DNA from: Rhizophagus clarus
Lineage: Eukaryota > Glomeromycota > Glomeromycetes > Glomerales > Glomeraceae
Assembly: GCA_015698045.1 (NCBI GenBank)
Contig: BLAL01000013.1
Coordinates: forward strand, 992,001-1,056,000
Reading direction: 5' to 3'
DNA: 64,000 bases
In this document: piece by piece, positions 34,501-47,700 of the stretch
Layout of the letters: each line of letters starts with the position of its first letter
Position numbering within the stretch: the stretch's first letter is position 1
The notes under the pieces: generated by a model
Seen by the model: the letters and a program-made list of their open reading frames with translations, nothing else
Databases searched by the model: none
Told to the model about the DNA's origin: nothing
Position numbers and translations under genes: made by a program

Positions 34501-37500
34501 AATGTGTTACATATTCCATGTCCGATTTTACTTTCAATTATGAATCAATATGGTGTAGCATTTCGCATCGATCCTCAAAAATATGATTTTAAGTAAGAAT
34601 ATTGATGATTTTTATAATTTAATAAAATCTTCTAGAAGAAATAACTTCTATGTCATTTTATAATTACAGAAGAATATCTCAATACGATAATAAATTTTTC
34701 CTCGTACTTTACAATAAAGAAAACAGAAAAATTGAAATATTCTTTGATACTGCGCAACGATTAGCACAAAATTTTAAATCAAATTCGATTAACCCATTTA
34801 AAATATTAAGTGCAGATGAGAATTTTCTTATTGCAATTGATGAGCCTAAAGGTTTGCTCGCTATATATAACACAAAGGAGGTTAAGGTATTTATTAAAAA
34901 TTCCCTAGTTTTATTAGATTATTTTAAGCATTAAAACCTTTTTTTCTTTTTTTTGATAAAAATAGCTTGATGTGTTTGCTTTTAATGATAATCGATCAAG
35001 ATTATATGCACGTAATGCAAATATTCAATTATTGCAATCATGGTATGGTAACGTTATACCGAACATTAAAAATTTTCTATTCATCAAAGATACTGATGAT
35101 TTATGCTTTGTTGAAAATAATGGACGAGCACGTATTTTTAATCTCGTACGTCTACATTTCCAACCATCAGTTTGTGATTTTCCACACAATTTAGTAAATG
35201 TTTTAAGTTCTCCGGATGGTTCTTGTGTTGTGGCATTTACGAGAGAAATGTTGAAAAATAAACCTGATGAAATCGATTCAATTACTTTTACTGATAATGA
35301 AGAACAACAAGATTATGATAATGATATTAGGGAAATTAATCGTGTTTACGTTTATTTTTTCAAAAATTTTGGAGGTTCTCCTAGTAAAGGTTTGTAAACT
35401 AAATTTTATTTTTAATAATAGTAATAAATTTAATAATATATATATATATATATATTTTTATTTCAGTAATTGATTTACCATCAGATTTTAAATCCTTGGA
35501 ATCTCTTCAAATTTCCTGCATTGATAACCGACAGACTCATTTGATCTCACTTGATTTACAAAACGGATATTTTAACTCTTTATTAGTCAAAATTACTCTT
35601 GAAAAAACTCAATTTCATTTCCAAAAATGCATGCGAGAACAGTCACCTGCACTTCAGAGAACAAAATTAAATAACCTTATTAATGCATATAAATTAATGT
35701 TCGAAAAATATTCGATTGATAGCTGTATTGATTCTAAACAAGATCGTCCTCTTAGTTTAAAAATAGTTCTTGATATTGATGATGACGATATTGGAGAACA
35801 TGACGAGAAATTTGAAGACTATATCAATGAAATGTTCGGAAATTTGAAGCGTTCCACAAAAAAACCAACATCAATACTAAAAAAGTTTTCTATATCAGTC
35901 ATTACTTTCCAGGAACTTGATATTGGTAATTGGAATTTTCAAAAGAAATTTTCATCAGAATATCAATTAGGGGAATGGATTATTCATCTTTGTTGTCTAA
36001 TTCCTATACAAATTGCTGTGACGAGAAATAATATATTTCTGCCACTTAAAGATGGATTGTCTTCGTACCTTATTGATCTTGAAGATGATCATCATGTCGA
36101 CATTATAGCAAAAAACATTTCATTTGGATGGTATGAAGGAATTTTCAAGCATTTTAGTTATAAAAAAGTAAAAGTTGTTTCAAGTATGGGTGAACAATCA
36201 TGTGGAAAATCATTTATGTTAAACCACCTCATCGGAACTACGTTTGAAGGGTCAGCGATGGTATGTGATATACAGTATCTTTTTAAATCTTTATCGTTAT
36301 TAATTCTATATAAAAATTAACTGACTCGTCATTATTAGCGTTGTACCGAGGGTGTATGGATGTCATTAGGTAATCTTAAACCCTTTTTGTTCCGTTAATA
36401 ATAAATCTTACTAACTTTTTTATTTTATAGTAAATACACAAGAATATATCTATGTTGCGCTTGACTTTGAGGGATTAAACTCTCTTGAAAGGAATCCACA
36501 AGAAGGTATTTAAATTTATCCTTTATTTGTCGTTATCTAACTGTGTCTTTCAATTAATAAACTATGTTCTATTCTTAGATATGTTTCTAACACTCTTTAA
36601 TACGGTTGTCTCGAATCTTATTCTTTTTAAAGTAAATAAATAAATATATATATATATATTTGTATTATATTACTATTACCTCCTACTTAAAACGGTTTGC
36701 TGATCTATATAATTAATTCCAAAAGAATCAATTTACCATAAATAGAGATATATCAACAATGTTTCAGAAGTTCCAAGATGGCGCAAAGTTATTTGAGTCA
36801 GATCAAGAGATATTTCAAGTAATTAGTAAAGATATATGCTTATATTGTGATATTGAATAAACATTGGCCATTTAACACTATTTAATTTTTCAGGCAAGAC
36901 TTTGTATTATCATTAAAGACGTGCCTAAGGCAGATAAAAGTGGTATTAAGAAAGAATTTCAACTAAAGCTAACTCAATTAGTTAAAGAGGTAATAAAAAT
37001 TATTTATATATGTTTAGTTATTTTTAAAACTAATTTAATAAATGTATAGGAAGGTGAAGATAATTTTATTACAAGGATGTATAAAGGTGGATTGAATATT
37101 ACACCTTGGCCTGTATTTAATGAAAGTGCATGGTTTAAAAAACTGTTAAAAATTAAACAAAGGCTGGACAAACAAGAAACAAAATATGAAAATGCTAGAA
37201 CTTTCTTGCAAAATACAAAAGTAATTATGGCTAAATTGAAGGTTTGTAAATATTATATCTAGTGACGAGAATTTTGTTTCATTAATTAATTTTGTATTTC
37301 AAAATTTAGATATGTGATTGGAGTTCATTGAACGAAAACCTCATACAAATCCGCGTTAAAATGTTAAAAAGGTTATTTCCAATCGCTGTATCTTATGGTA
37401 TAGAACAAAGAGACCCCAACATTGAATATCTTGTGGTAAATAAAAATTTTTTTTTTAATGAATACGATATGTATAATCTTATTAGTTTAATATATCGATT

Positions 37501-40500
37501 TATCTAATTTATTTATTCCAATAGAACCATGATTCTGGAGAACCAATTAATGACCAAATGATTAACTTATGTGATATCCTAGACTTCAAAAATTCTACCG
37601 AAATATTTCCTGATTCTGATATCCTTTTGTATGATGAACGTACATCTTTTGAGCGACTTTCTGAAAATTTGAGACATGATTTCGAAAAAATTGTACAACC
37701 ACGGAGAGAGTCATCTGATGATAATGAATGGTTTTCCAACCTTAGTAAATTCTTTGAGGCTATTATTGAACGACGAAAATCACGTGTTCAGGATTGGTAT
37801 GAGCAAAATACTGCTAAATTTCCACACGACAACAATGATATTGTTAATGGAAAGTATGCAATGGAGCAAGTAATAAGCAAGCTCACACTTCTATGGGCCT
37901 TGTGTGGATTAAGATGTCATCAATGTGGTTTGAAATGTGTCAAAAATCGAGATCACAAAGAAGATCATGAATGTTTAACAGATCATAAGTGTCATTTTCC
38001 TTGTCACTTTACTGAGGCCCACAACGACGATGATATCCCAGAATGTAGTCACAAAGCTGGACATGAATGGAAACATGTTTGTGATAAAATGAGCCATTCA
38101 TGTGGTGAACCATGTAGCCTTATTGATAAGCGTAATTGTCAAAAAGTTTGTTCTAAGGAAATCGGACATGATGACGGTGAACATTTATGTCAATAACGTA
38201 ATCATTATTGTGGGGAAGATTGTTCATTATCTACATATACCGAAAAAGGAGATTATCACTGTCCAAATAAATGTATTAGACCATATGAAGAACAACATGA
38301 TTTGCATCGTTGTGAAAATTCAACTTGTCCAATTCAATGTCCAATTCCGGATTGTGAGAAAAAATGTCAAAGTAATGATCACTTTCATGCTTTTTCCGAC
38401 TCGTACGTTAATCATTTTTGCGGGCATGTGTTATTACAATTATTTCATTATCTTATATTTATTTATTGATATATTTTTTTTTTGAATAAATTTTATTAAT
38501 TGAAATATTTATTTTTGGTTAAAGGAATGAGCATCAATGTCGTGAATTGTGTTAAGATGATGGTATATGTCAAGTAGTTATTGAACCCAAAAAGCAAGAA
38601 GAGACTTACAAGGGCTTAGTCGAAGAAACCTCTATTACATTTAAAAAGGTATAATTTAATGTGTAAAGTTATTAGATATAATTATTATAATCGATGTATT
38701 ACAAAACGTATTAACTCTTGAAAATATAATTATTTATAATAGTATATTCAATTAAGTGAAAGATTAAGATGTAATAAAAAGATTCCTCCAAATGAATTTG
38801 AGCATATCGGAAAACATACGCATAAAGAAAATGGATTTCATTATTGTGATGCGAAGTGTCAATTTTGTGAATATTATGTATGTACCAGCAAAATTATTAT
38901 TATGTAAATTTTTTTTGGTATTATAATATTAATTACTTAAAAATTAGTGTACGTTACCTTATGGACACGCACAAGATCATGATACAAAACATGGAAATAT
39001 GACACAAACTGAATTCGCAGGAGAAGATAATGAATTTGAATATGCAGGGTATGTTATAGTATGTTAATTATTAAAGAAAAACCTTGTTTTAAATAAAATA
39101 TCTAATTGTTAGGCATAAATTAAGAGTTGGTGATCGAGGAATATTTGTGCTTTGCAATTTAGTAAGTATTACGCAATTTAAATATAGAATTTCCTATTTA
39201 TTTAATTTTTTTTTTCTTTATATTAGTTTTGTAAAGATTTAGGTAGACATCGTCATATTGATTATTGTCAAAATGAAGAAAATTGCAAATTTGAAAATCA
39301 GAATATCCAACACATCAATGGTAATTTTATAAACCTTTTTTTCCTAAATGAAAATATTTTACTTATTATTATTGTTATTACTTTTTTAGAAAATGTTTCA
39401 CCTAATCCTGATCAGCCAAAAGATTTCATTTCTCATAAACTTTATTGGGAGCGAACTGGGTTCAAAGGTACAACGTATATAAATTAGTTCCTACGTGCCG
39501 CTTATATTATTTTAACTGATTTAATTGATATAGATCCTTATTCTGCCCAAGACCAACAAGAATTTACAAAATGTGATTATGAATGTCCCGATGAAAAGCA
39601 TAAATCTGGACCTACAAATGTTCCTCCAACTAAATCATTTTGTGAATTACAATTTTTTCATGATCCTCTCATCCCAAAATCAGAACATCCAAAAGATTAC
39701 GGATATGTATCTATAGATGGACATCATTTTAATTGTGAAGATCCAAACAACACTTTTCACATTATTTTTATCTTAGATCGTTCAAGTTCTATGTATGCCA
39801 AAGATAAAAAACCGGTTCCAAATCATCCAATTTATGATGACTTAATAAAAGAGCATAATAACAGGATTGGTGCAGTTTATCAGGCGGTAATATTAAATAA
39901 TGTTTAATTACGGTAGTCCATCTAGTTTTTACTTAGTATCAAATAAATTCATTATTAATGTAGGTATACTATTTTATGGAAACGCGCATAAATTCTGCTA
40001 AAACCAGGCAAAACAAAGTATCATTAGCTATGTATGATAAGGTCTCATTAATTTTGTTTAATGATAAGGTTCGTATCAATATTTGAATTTGAACTCATAT
40101 TTGCTTAAAGTCATACCAATTATTATACTGAAATAATTATAGGTTAACATTCCATTTGAAAATCGAGATTTAACTGATCCAAAAGATTTGCTGAATATAA
40201 TGCTCAAACATAATGTAAGTGGTAGAACAAATTATGATCTTGCAATTCAGAAAGCTGGATCTTTGATTGAAACTTACTTTGAACCTAAAAAGTATGTCTT
40301 CATAAATATGATAAAATATAATGAATTATTCGATGTAACTTTGTTTATTTTGTAATTTTCTTTAGAGAGAATATCATTATATTCTTATCTGATGGAGAAT
40401 GTAGTACTCCGAAAAGTCAAATTCGTGCTATTTGTGAAAAAAGTAAAGCAAAAGGGTATTTATTTTTGTTTTAAATAAAATTTATTTAGTAATCAATCTT

Positions 40501-40749
40501 TTTGATTAGAAATCTTGAAATTTCAGGTCCCCATTATATCTTTATACTGTATTATTTGGCAAGGATTCTCGTGATAACACTTTAAAAGAAATGGCAAATG
40601 TTGCACAATCTTATCATACTGCAAATGCTTCATCTGCACTAAAATGTCAATTTAATAGTGCTATTGATGAAATTAATTCAATAGATCATTTTAATGAAGT
40701 AGCAGCAAGTTTAAGAAGACACAATCCAGCTTTATTAAAGAAAGTGTAA
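31512..40749 (+). pseudogene. VLIG-type GTPase / Cys-His-rich / VWA gene, copy A (recent pseudogene)
   Basis: The gene has the same exon order and splice phases as the intact copy B (44741-53603), from the Met codon at 31512 to the stop at 40747-40749. It keeps the P-loop GEQSCGKS, the DFEG switch, the Cys/His-rich region and the VWA motif DRSSSM. Four lesions are visible against copy B. The acceptor of intron 3 reads TTGTGG at 32160-32165, where copy B has TTGCAG. One base is deleted near 33009 (frameshift). There is a TAA at 38194-38196 (Ser codon in copy B) and a TAA at 38553-38555 (Glu codon in copy B). Exon 9 uses a GC donor (GG|GCAAGT near 34179), which is a tolerated variant. Because the rest of the frame is open, inactivation looks recent. 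Some truncated products might still be made. Confidence 0.85.
32632..32774. mobile_element. 143-bp MITE inside intron 5 of GTPase copy A
   Basis: The left end TTGCTAAATATCACC and the reverse complement of the right end CTGCTAAATCCCATC continue as matching arms (AGGTGA..ATC), with TA on both sides (32630-32631 and 32775-32776). The equivalent intron of copy B (after 45809) is shorter and lacks it. It is probably a Tc1/mariner- or PIF-like MITE inserted after the duplication. Confidence 0.7.
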
Positions 40750-43700
40750 TAAGTACAATAGTAGCTTTTAGATGAAAATTATTGATACTTATTGATGTAA
40801 GAAATTGATGTTTTTTATTTATTATTTATTTTTTTTCACGGAATGCTTGGCTTTGAGATTTTGTAAAGCGTAAATACACATCAATATTTATAAGTAGTTT
40901 AAAACATCAATAATTATGGGATTATCCATATTCTGTTTAGTCAGCTCAAATCGATTTATTATCTCTAATTAATAAATCATTTTACGAAGAGAATTTAATG
41001 ATGCTTATAAATTGAGCAATTTGGCCTAAGAATTTATTTTAATTGTGAATTTCAATTTAAACTTATATATGGTATTAGTGGAATGGTATCTATTGGAACT
41101 GAGTTAGTATGGTGGCATAACATTTACACTCATCAATAAAATTATGATATTAAAAAATTAACCATTTTTTAAAATTGAAAATATAATTCAATAGAATTGT
41201 ACTTTGCGTTCTTCTCTAAAAATTTGATTTTTGATTCCTATTAATCGCTTCTAATCCATTAAATTTGTGGCAGATCAATTCAGATTATTGCAAATTTAGC
41301 ATAAGAATCATTGTACCGTATTTTGCATTTATCGCATGGATAATCTGTAATCGGCGGTAACTCTGGCCAAGTTTATAATTCCGGTCAGAATTAAATCTTT
41401 AAAAAAAGATCTGTGTAATGGTAATTCACTTTGACCAAATTAAAGTTTAATCCTGATCATTTATTGGCTGGTATTAGTGACAGTCATTTAATTGACGTCC
41501 TCCAAAATGTTAGGGACTTCTCTATTGTCTGATATGATTAACCATGCATATGATGATTTTGGCCATTAATTTTAGTTTAAAAAATAACAATTTGATTTAA
41601 TAAATGTTGAAACATCTGCAATAAATATAGCATTATTATATTTGGATGTATCCTTTGATGAAGCATAAATAAGAGGGATTTCAGTTATAAAATTCATATT
41701 ATTTTCTATTATTTATTTCTTTTCTACTGAAATGTAAACGCAAAAATATTTGAAGAAATGAATGTATTTAGCTTATATTTTGGATGAATTCTTCCATGTG
41801 AAGGTAATAGAAACACAACATGTGAAACGCAAATATATATAAAAGAAATAAATCAAAACAAAATGAAATAAAGTTTCAACAAATCATATTCAAAATAAAT
41901 ATTATCAGTCATCACTTTGATGTGAGAGACGATTATGTAATTATAGGTGTTTATTTTAGAAATTTTACAAATTTTTAAATTTTTTTTACTCACACATTTC
42001 AGAAAATAACTACCGAAATCAACTTTATTTTCATCATGTTACGATATCGATCGATTAGCATTAGAATAAATATTATTTTCAATATTATCAGAAATAATTC
42101 ACGTTTCTGTAATATGTACCTAACAAAATCCTCTTAAATTCCACAAAAAATTCTTTATTTGCTAAGCTTTTTTATTATATAATAAATTCTTCGTGCAAAA
42201 TTAGTTTGGATTATCATTGTGACTTTATGATATTGTTCAACTGAAGCACGAATCCTTTTACTAGTAGGAGCAATACAATTAATACACAGTTTTAATGGCA
42301 TTACTTTGAAGTCATCTTGACGGTGAATTGACATCATTAATATTACATGTGTGGTAAGGTAATTAAAGATTTGTAAAGTGATTTAGTAATTTTTGATCGA
42401 ACATAAAACCATTTCATCGTTTGGATTTTCACAAATTAATCTCGTGAAACATAATGGATCAATTGCGTGTCATGCTATCATGGTAAAACCTAAAGATTTG
42501 AAATTGTTTATCACGAAATTTCATTGAGTATCTGAATATATATTCGAATAAAAATCGAAACTATAGTGTCAGCTCGAATTAAAAAATTAATCACACTACT
42601 GTTACTTTTGCATACGCAAAAATTTAATGTGACAAACATTCTATTTTTAATTTAAAAATTGCCACAAAATTTAATGTTGTACAATCGATTAGAAATAATA
42701 TTAATTGGAATCGAAAATCGAATTTTAGAATCGAAATTTGAATCGGGATTAGTCAATTCTAAATAGATTCTAATTATGGGAATTGATTCAATCCGGGTTG
42801 AACCGGTTGAACTGAATTTAAAAATAATAATCAGTTACAGTAACTGGTTTAAACCGGTTTAAATATAACCGGTTAATTGAGCCATAATTCCGATTATAGC
42901 TGATTTCATAATGTATGGGACACATTCATTTTTTATTTGCACTTAGCAAAACCTGGTAAAACTCAGAATAAGGTGAATAAAGTAAAAATTATATCATTAG
43001 ATTCGAATCAATATCTGAAATCGGTTTCAACATGAATAAAATCATTTTCAGCACTAGGAGTTAACTATTAATATTTTTAAAACTGAAAATTTGATATTTA
43101 TTTTTGAACAAAATTCTAAGCGCACACGCATTTTAAAAATCAAAATAAGCAACTCCGTTTCTTTATTATATTTTTCTTATAAAGCAATCTATGTAGCTAA
43201 TAAAATAAAATGATAGGGAAACAGGGTTTCAAAGGAGGGATTTACCAGCTTCTGTTTTCTTGCTAGTGATAATGGTAGTTCCTTTCTCACTACTCAATAT
43301 TAAGTACCAGTATTTACTATCTAACCAATTGCTAGTCAACTTAAGAGTTTCCAGTTTGATAAACGTAATTGGTTAACTACATCAAAAATATTATTAATTT
43401 TGATACCATATTAAAAATATTTAAATTCTATTTTCTCATGCATCTATTTCTGCCCACGATATCTCAGTGGTTACTCATCTTGGTTGTGTCACTTAAAGCC
43501 TTACAGAAAAGGAAATGTTCGGAAATTGTCATCAAAAATGTCCGGAAAATGGAATATTGCAATTTTCCGGTCAATTTTCATTTACGGCCATTTTTGATAA
43601 CGATTTTTTCGACACATTCTTTCTTATAAGGAAAGCATTATTAATTAAAAATATACATGATCGATAAGTTGCATATAGGCCATATGTGATGATCCAACAT

Positions 43701-44632
43701 TAAAAACAAGTTTCTTTGAACTACTTAACATTTATAATTATTTTCATGTGATTGATGTTGTGATATTTGAACCTGCTAAATTAAAGTGTACATCATATCA
43801 GGAAAAAAGTGAAGAAACATATGAAAACCGAAGTATCCTACAAAATTAAAGTTCAATTGATCAATCCTTTTATCTTTCAACCAAAAAGAGATCTTTTTAT
43901 TGTGATTCTTGATTTTCTCGGTGTTATACTGAAATGTAAATTCTAGTTGAAAATTCTAGTTTACGGAGCTTTTGCTATTTTTGACATTATTAAAATGTAA
44001 ATAAAAAAATTTCTACATTATTTAATTAGTTTTTTAAAGAATATGTTAGTAGACATCCAAATGTATGTAGGACTAGAAATAATGTCAAAATTTAGTTAAT
44101 TGGCAATGTTTAAGTACAGTATTTCGCTCAAAATATCAAACTTTTACAATAATAATATCTGATATCTATATAATTTGGCAAAATTCAAGTATTTTTTTTT
44201 TTTTTTTTTTTTTTTTTGATAGACTTATTATTTATGGGAAAAAAAGTTTTCATATGATCGAGTTACCTACCTGTAAAAAAAATTTTATCCAAATTCTGTG
44301 AAAGTGACTTTTACGGAAAAGTTCGGAAAAATGTAAACCAGTCAATGATTTATATTTGCAAGTTCCGCCAAAATGAGCCTTTTATGGATTAATCACGGAA
44401 TATGAAACACGGATCAATTTTTTTTTATAAGGATTCGCCAGGCTTTGAAATTTACAAAAAATATTTTAAATATTTGGACAAAAAAGATTAGTTTTGTGCG
44501 ATTGGACGATTGGATTTGGTACTTATCAATGTATGATCGGCAATTAATTGTCACATGCATTAAATTATATATATCGGCACATCGTTATGAATTTAACTTC
44601 CTGTACTACTTTTCATAAAATAAAAAAAAATG
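40750..44632. other. Intergenic DNA between the two GTPase genes
   Basis: The first ~470 bases resemble the sequence downstream of copy B (to about 53850), so the duplication unit included the 3' flank. At 42780-42880 there are dense AACCGGTT/GGTTTAAACC motifs. A perfect 9-bp palindrome sits at 43542-43570 and a 26-T tract at 44192-44217. I see no gene. Confidence 0.5.
43528..43601. repeat. Nested inverted repeats (small hairpin element)
   Basis: Outer arms at 43528-43544 (core ATCAAAAATG) and 43585-43601 (core CATTTTTGAT) are near-complementary. A perfect inner palindrome CCGGAAAAT/ATTTTCCGG occupies 43542-43550 and 43562-43570. It could be a very small MITE. Confidence 0.45.
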
Positions 44633-44658
44633 ATATCGGCACGTTATATAGCCGGATT
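44633..44658 (+). promoter_or_regulatory. Conserved ATATCGG...TAGCCG block upstream of GTPase copy B
   Basis: Matches 31424-31448 upstream of copy A. It ends about 83 bp before the start codon at 44741. Candidate promoter element retained in both paralogues. Confidence 0.35.
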
Positions 44659-44740
44659 GTTTCAATACTTATTTATAGACAGAATTTAAGGATCTCTGGG
44701 ATGTAATTATCGATTAGAAATTTTCGTATAAGCATATATA

Positions 44741-47700
44741 ATGCAATCTGAACAAATTTCTAACGATTCTTATGGTATATAAATGTTTTATTTATTTATT
44801 ATTTGCTTTTTAGTTCTTGTCTGCATCCACAACTTACTATTAATTTGGATTAATATATTTATTACTCTTTCTTTAGAAAACCAGGAAGACACTTTCATTT
44901 ATGTCGATCATTCGACTACGTCATCACAGCAAACCAATGAGGTTTTCAACGATTTGGCTGACAATATTGATGGATTATATCGATTGTTGGACTTGTGCAA
45001 TGATGATAGTTCAAATGGCACTGGTAAATTTAGTTGTGAAATTAAATTGCTAAAACATTCTGTAAAATAATATTAGTTTTCGATATGTTCATCAATTTCT
45101 TGAAGTGGACAAGATAATTATCTCCAAGGAACATTTAAGGAGGCTATGCAATAATATGGTCCCATCAAGCTTTAAATCTATTTCTGAAATTAATTATAAG
45201 GAATTAAACTCAATTTCATTTCGTCTTATTGGATGTTATGGAAATTGCAATTTAATCGCAAAGTTCTTGTTAAGTAGAGATATAATTAATAAACAAACGT
45301 AAATATGACGCATTTTTTTGTAATTATATCGATATTATTTATACGAAATAATTAATCTAGATTTTTCTTGCAGGTATGATTTGCTCACAGCTTCCGCATC
45401 AATTGAACCTTCATTACGTCCAGGAATTTACTTGTTAATGGTGAATCCTAATTTTGGTCTAATTATTCATTGGCCTGAAATTGGATGCTATTATGTAAAT
45501 TCTTTAAATACTTCTTCTCCGACCAAAAGAAATATGGTTAACTTACATAGGTGTCGTATCCTATTTTTTTTTTTTGCGGAAAACTTGGGTTTTATAATCA
45601 ATTTTTCATTGTTAAAAATTTTTTTTAGATACTTAACGAAACTTACCGATCGTCAGATGTGTTTTATGAGCGACAAAGATTTAGAAAACTTTGATTTTAA
45701 TCTTGAAAGTTCTGATGCTAATACAGACGACGATGATGATTCGGATGACGATTATGAAGTAAAAGAATGCCAAGACGAACAAGATTTCAAAATCAATAAC
45801 GGGTTTAAGGTTTATTTTATTTACAAAATTCCTCTATAAAAATAAATTAAAGAAAAGAAATAATTTATTTAATAATTTTATCATATAAAGGTGAAGTTAT
45901 CTAATGAAATCAAGGCAGAAATTAATAATCAAATAGAAGATGATATCCCATTATATCCAATAGGTTCAGTTGTTATAAAATTTTACGTTGGCTTGGGTTG
46001 AGCTTATCTGATTATTAAACTAAAGAAAATATATCTTATTTAGTTGTTGAATCCACTACAAACCAATCGTTTGTCACTCGACAACTGATAAAGATAAATA
46101 ATTCATTTGTTGAGACCCCTTCATACGTTTCTAAAGGAGATCTTCCAACTGACCTCAAAACTAAATCACAAGGCTACTATTTACGCATTGATCGTAATAT
46201 GCACATAAAGGCATTGAAAATATTTATTAAATACGGAATAAAAAAGGAAAACCTTTTAAATTCGCTGGATGAAGTTAAAAAACGTAACAAACAGAAAAAG
46301 GATCAGGCACGTAAAGACATTGATGAGGATATCGAAATTATTAAACAAATGGCATCAATAAAACTATGTGATTTTGAGAGGTACATATATTTTCTAATAT
46401 TTGCTTTTAATATCATTTACATTCAGTTTCATTAATAAGTTTTTTCATACTGCATATAGTATTTTTGGCAAATACACTGCGCAAGATAATTCAAATTGTT
46501 CATCACAAACAAGATCACAAACAAGTATACCCGATGATGGTAAATACATTTTTAGGTAAAACAATCATTAAACAACCATTAATATTTACAGTATATATAC
46601 ATAATTAATTGATAGATCTTAAAAGAATCCAAAAAAAGTATCCCGGGATGGAGAATCAAATTGATGGCATGATTAAAATCGACTCAAAATGTTGGAAAAA
46701 ATTGAAGAAAAAGTTTAATTTAACATGTGTAGTTATTGAGAATATCAGTGAGACAGAAGAAAATAGTAATGAAAAAATAAATACCTTTTATAATATGTTT
46801 ACTGATGACGAAACTAAATCAAAAAAATTGTTTGAAAAATATATCCAACAAATACAACCAAAGCTCAACAGGCATTCGAAACTTTGTGATACTGGCATCA
46901 AAAAAGCAAAAAAAATAACCAATGATAAGTTAGATGTAGATTTTATTCAAGAACTTGTAAATTTTGAATTATTTGATGGTCAAGATGACATTAAAAAAGA
47001 AATTATAAATACTTTTATGGAAGAATACCAAAAATGGAAAAAAGAAAAATTTTCAGAAATTTTAGATAAACAACTAGATGATTTAAAGCGAGAATGTAAA
47101 AAAGAGAAAAATATTATCTTTGAAAAAATATGTAATGAAATAGAAACTGAGTATAAAAATGGGTAATTACCTTTCTTTTTTTTTAAAAAAAATCATTCCT
47201 TATTTATTAACAATTACGATTTTATATAATGTTTGCAAGTTCCTTGCAGTTAACTGTATTAAATGTAAAAGGTAAATCATCTTTTGTCTGTTATTCATTT
47301 TAACAAATTAGCTTTAATCAGGTTTTTTATTCTGAAAATAGAACATAAATATGATATTGAAGTGATGTATAATACTGAAGTGTTACATCATCAGCTGCAG
47401 ATTACTATTTATGAAACATCGTTAAAAGAAGAAGATAAGTTTAAGATTCAAGAAAATGAGTTACATATTCCATGTCCGATTTTACTTCCAATTATGAATC
47501 AATATGGTGTAGCATTTCGCATCGATCTTCAAAAATATGATTTTAAGTAAGAATATTGATGATTTTTATAATTTAATAAAATCTTCTAGAAGAAATAACA
47601 TCTATGTCATTTCATAATTACAGAAAGATATTTCAATTCGATAGTCGCAATAATCGTAATTTTCTTCTTGTACTTTACAATAAAAAAGACGGAAAAATTG

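Noticed and set aside
37900..38600. Naming the Cys/His-rich region an NF-X1 or RING-type zinc finger
   Set aside because: CxxC/HxC spacing is irregular and does not fit either motif well, so I left it as a Cys/His-rich region.
42155..42337. Small minus-strand ORF (60 codons)
   Set aside because: Isolated, AT-biased, with no domain, splice context or paralogue.
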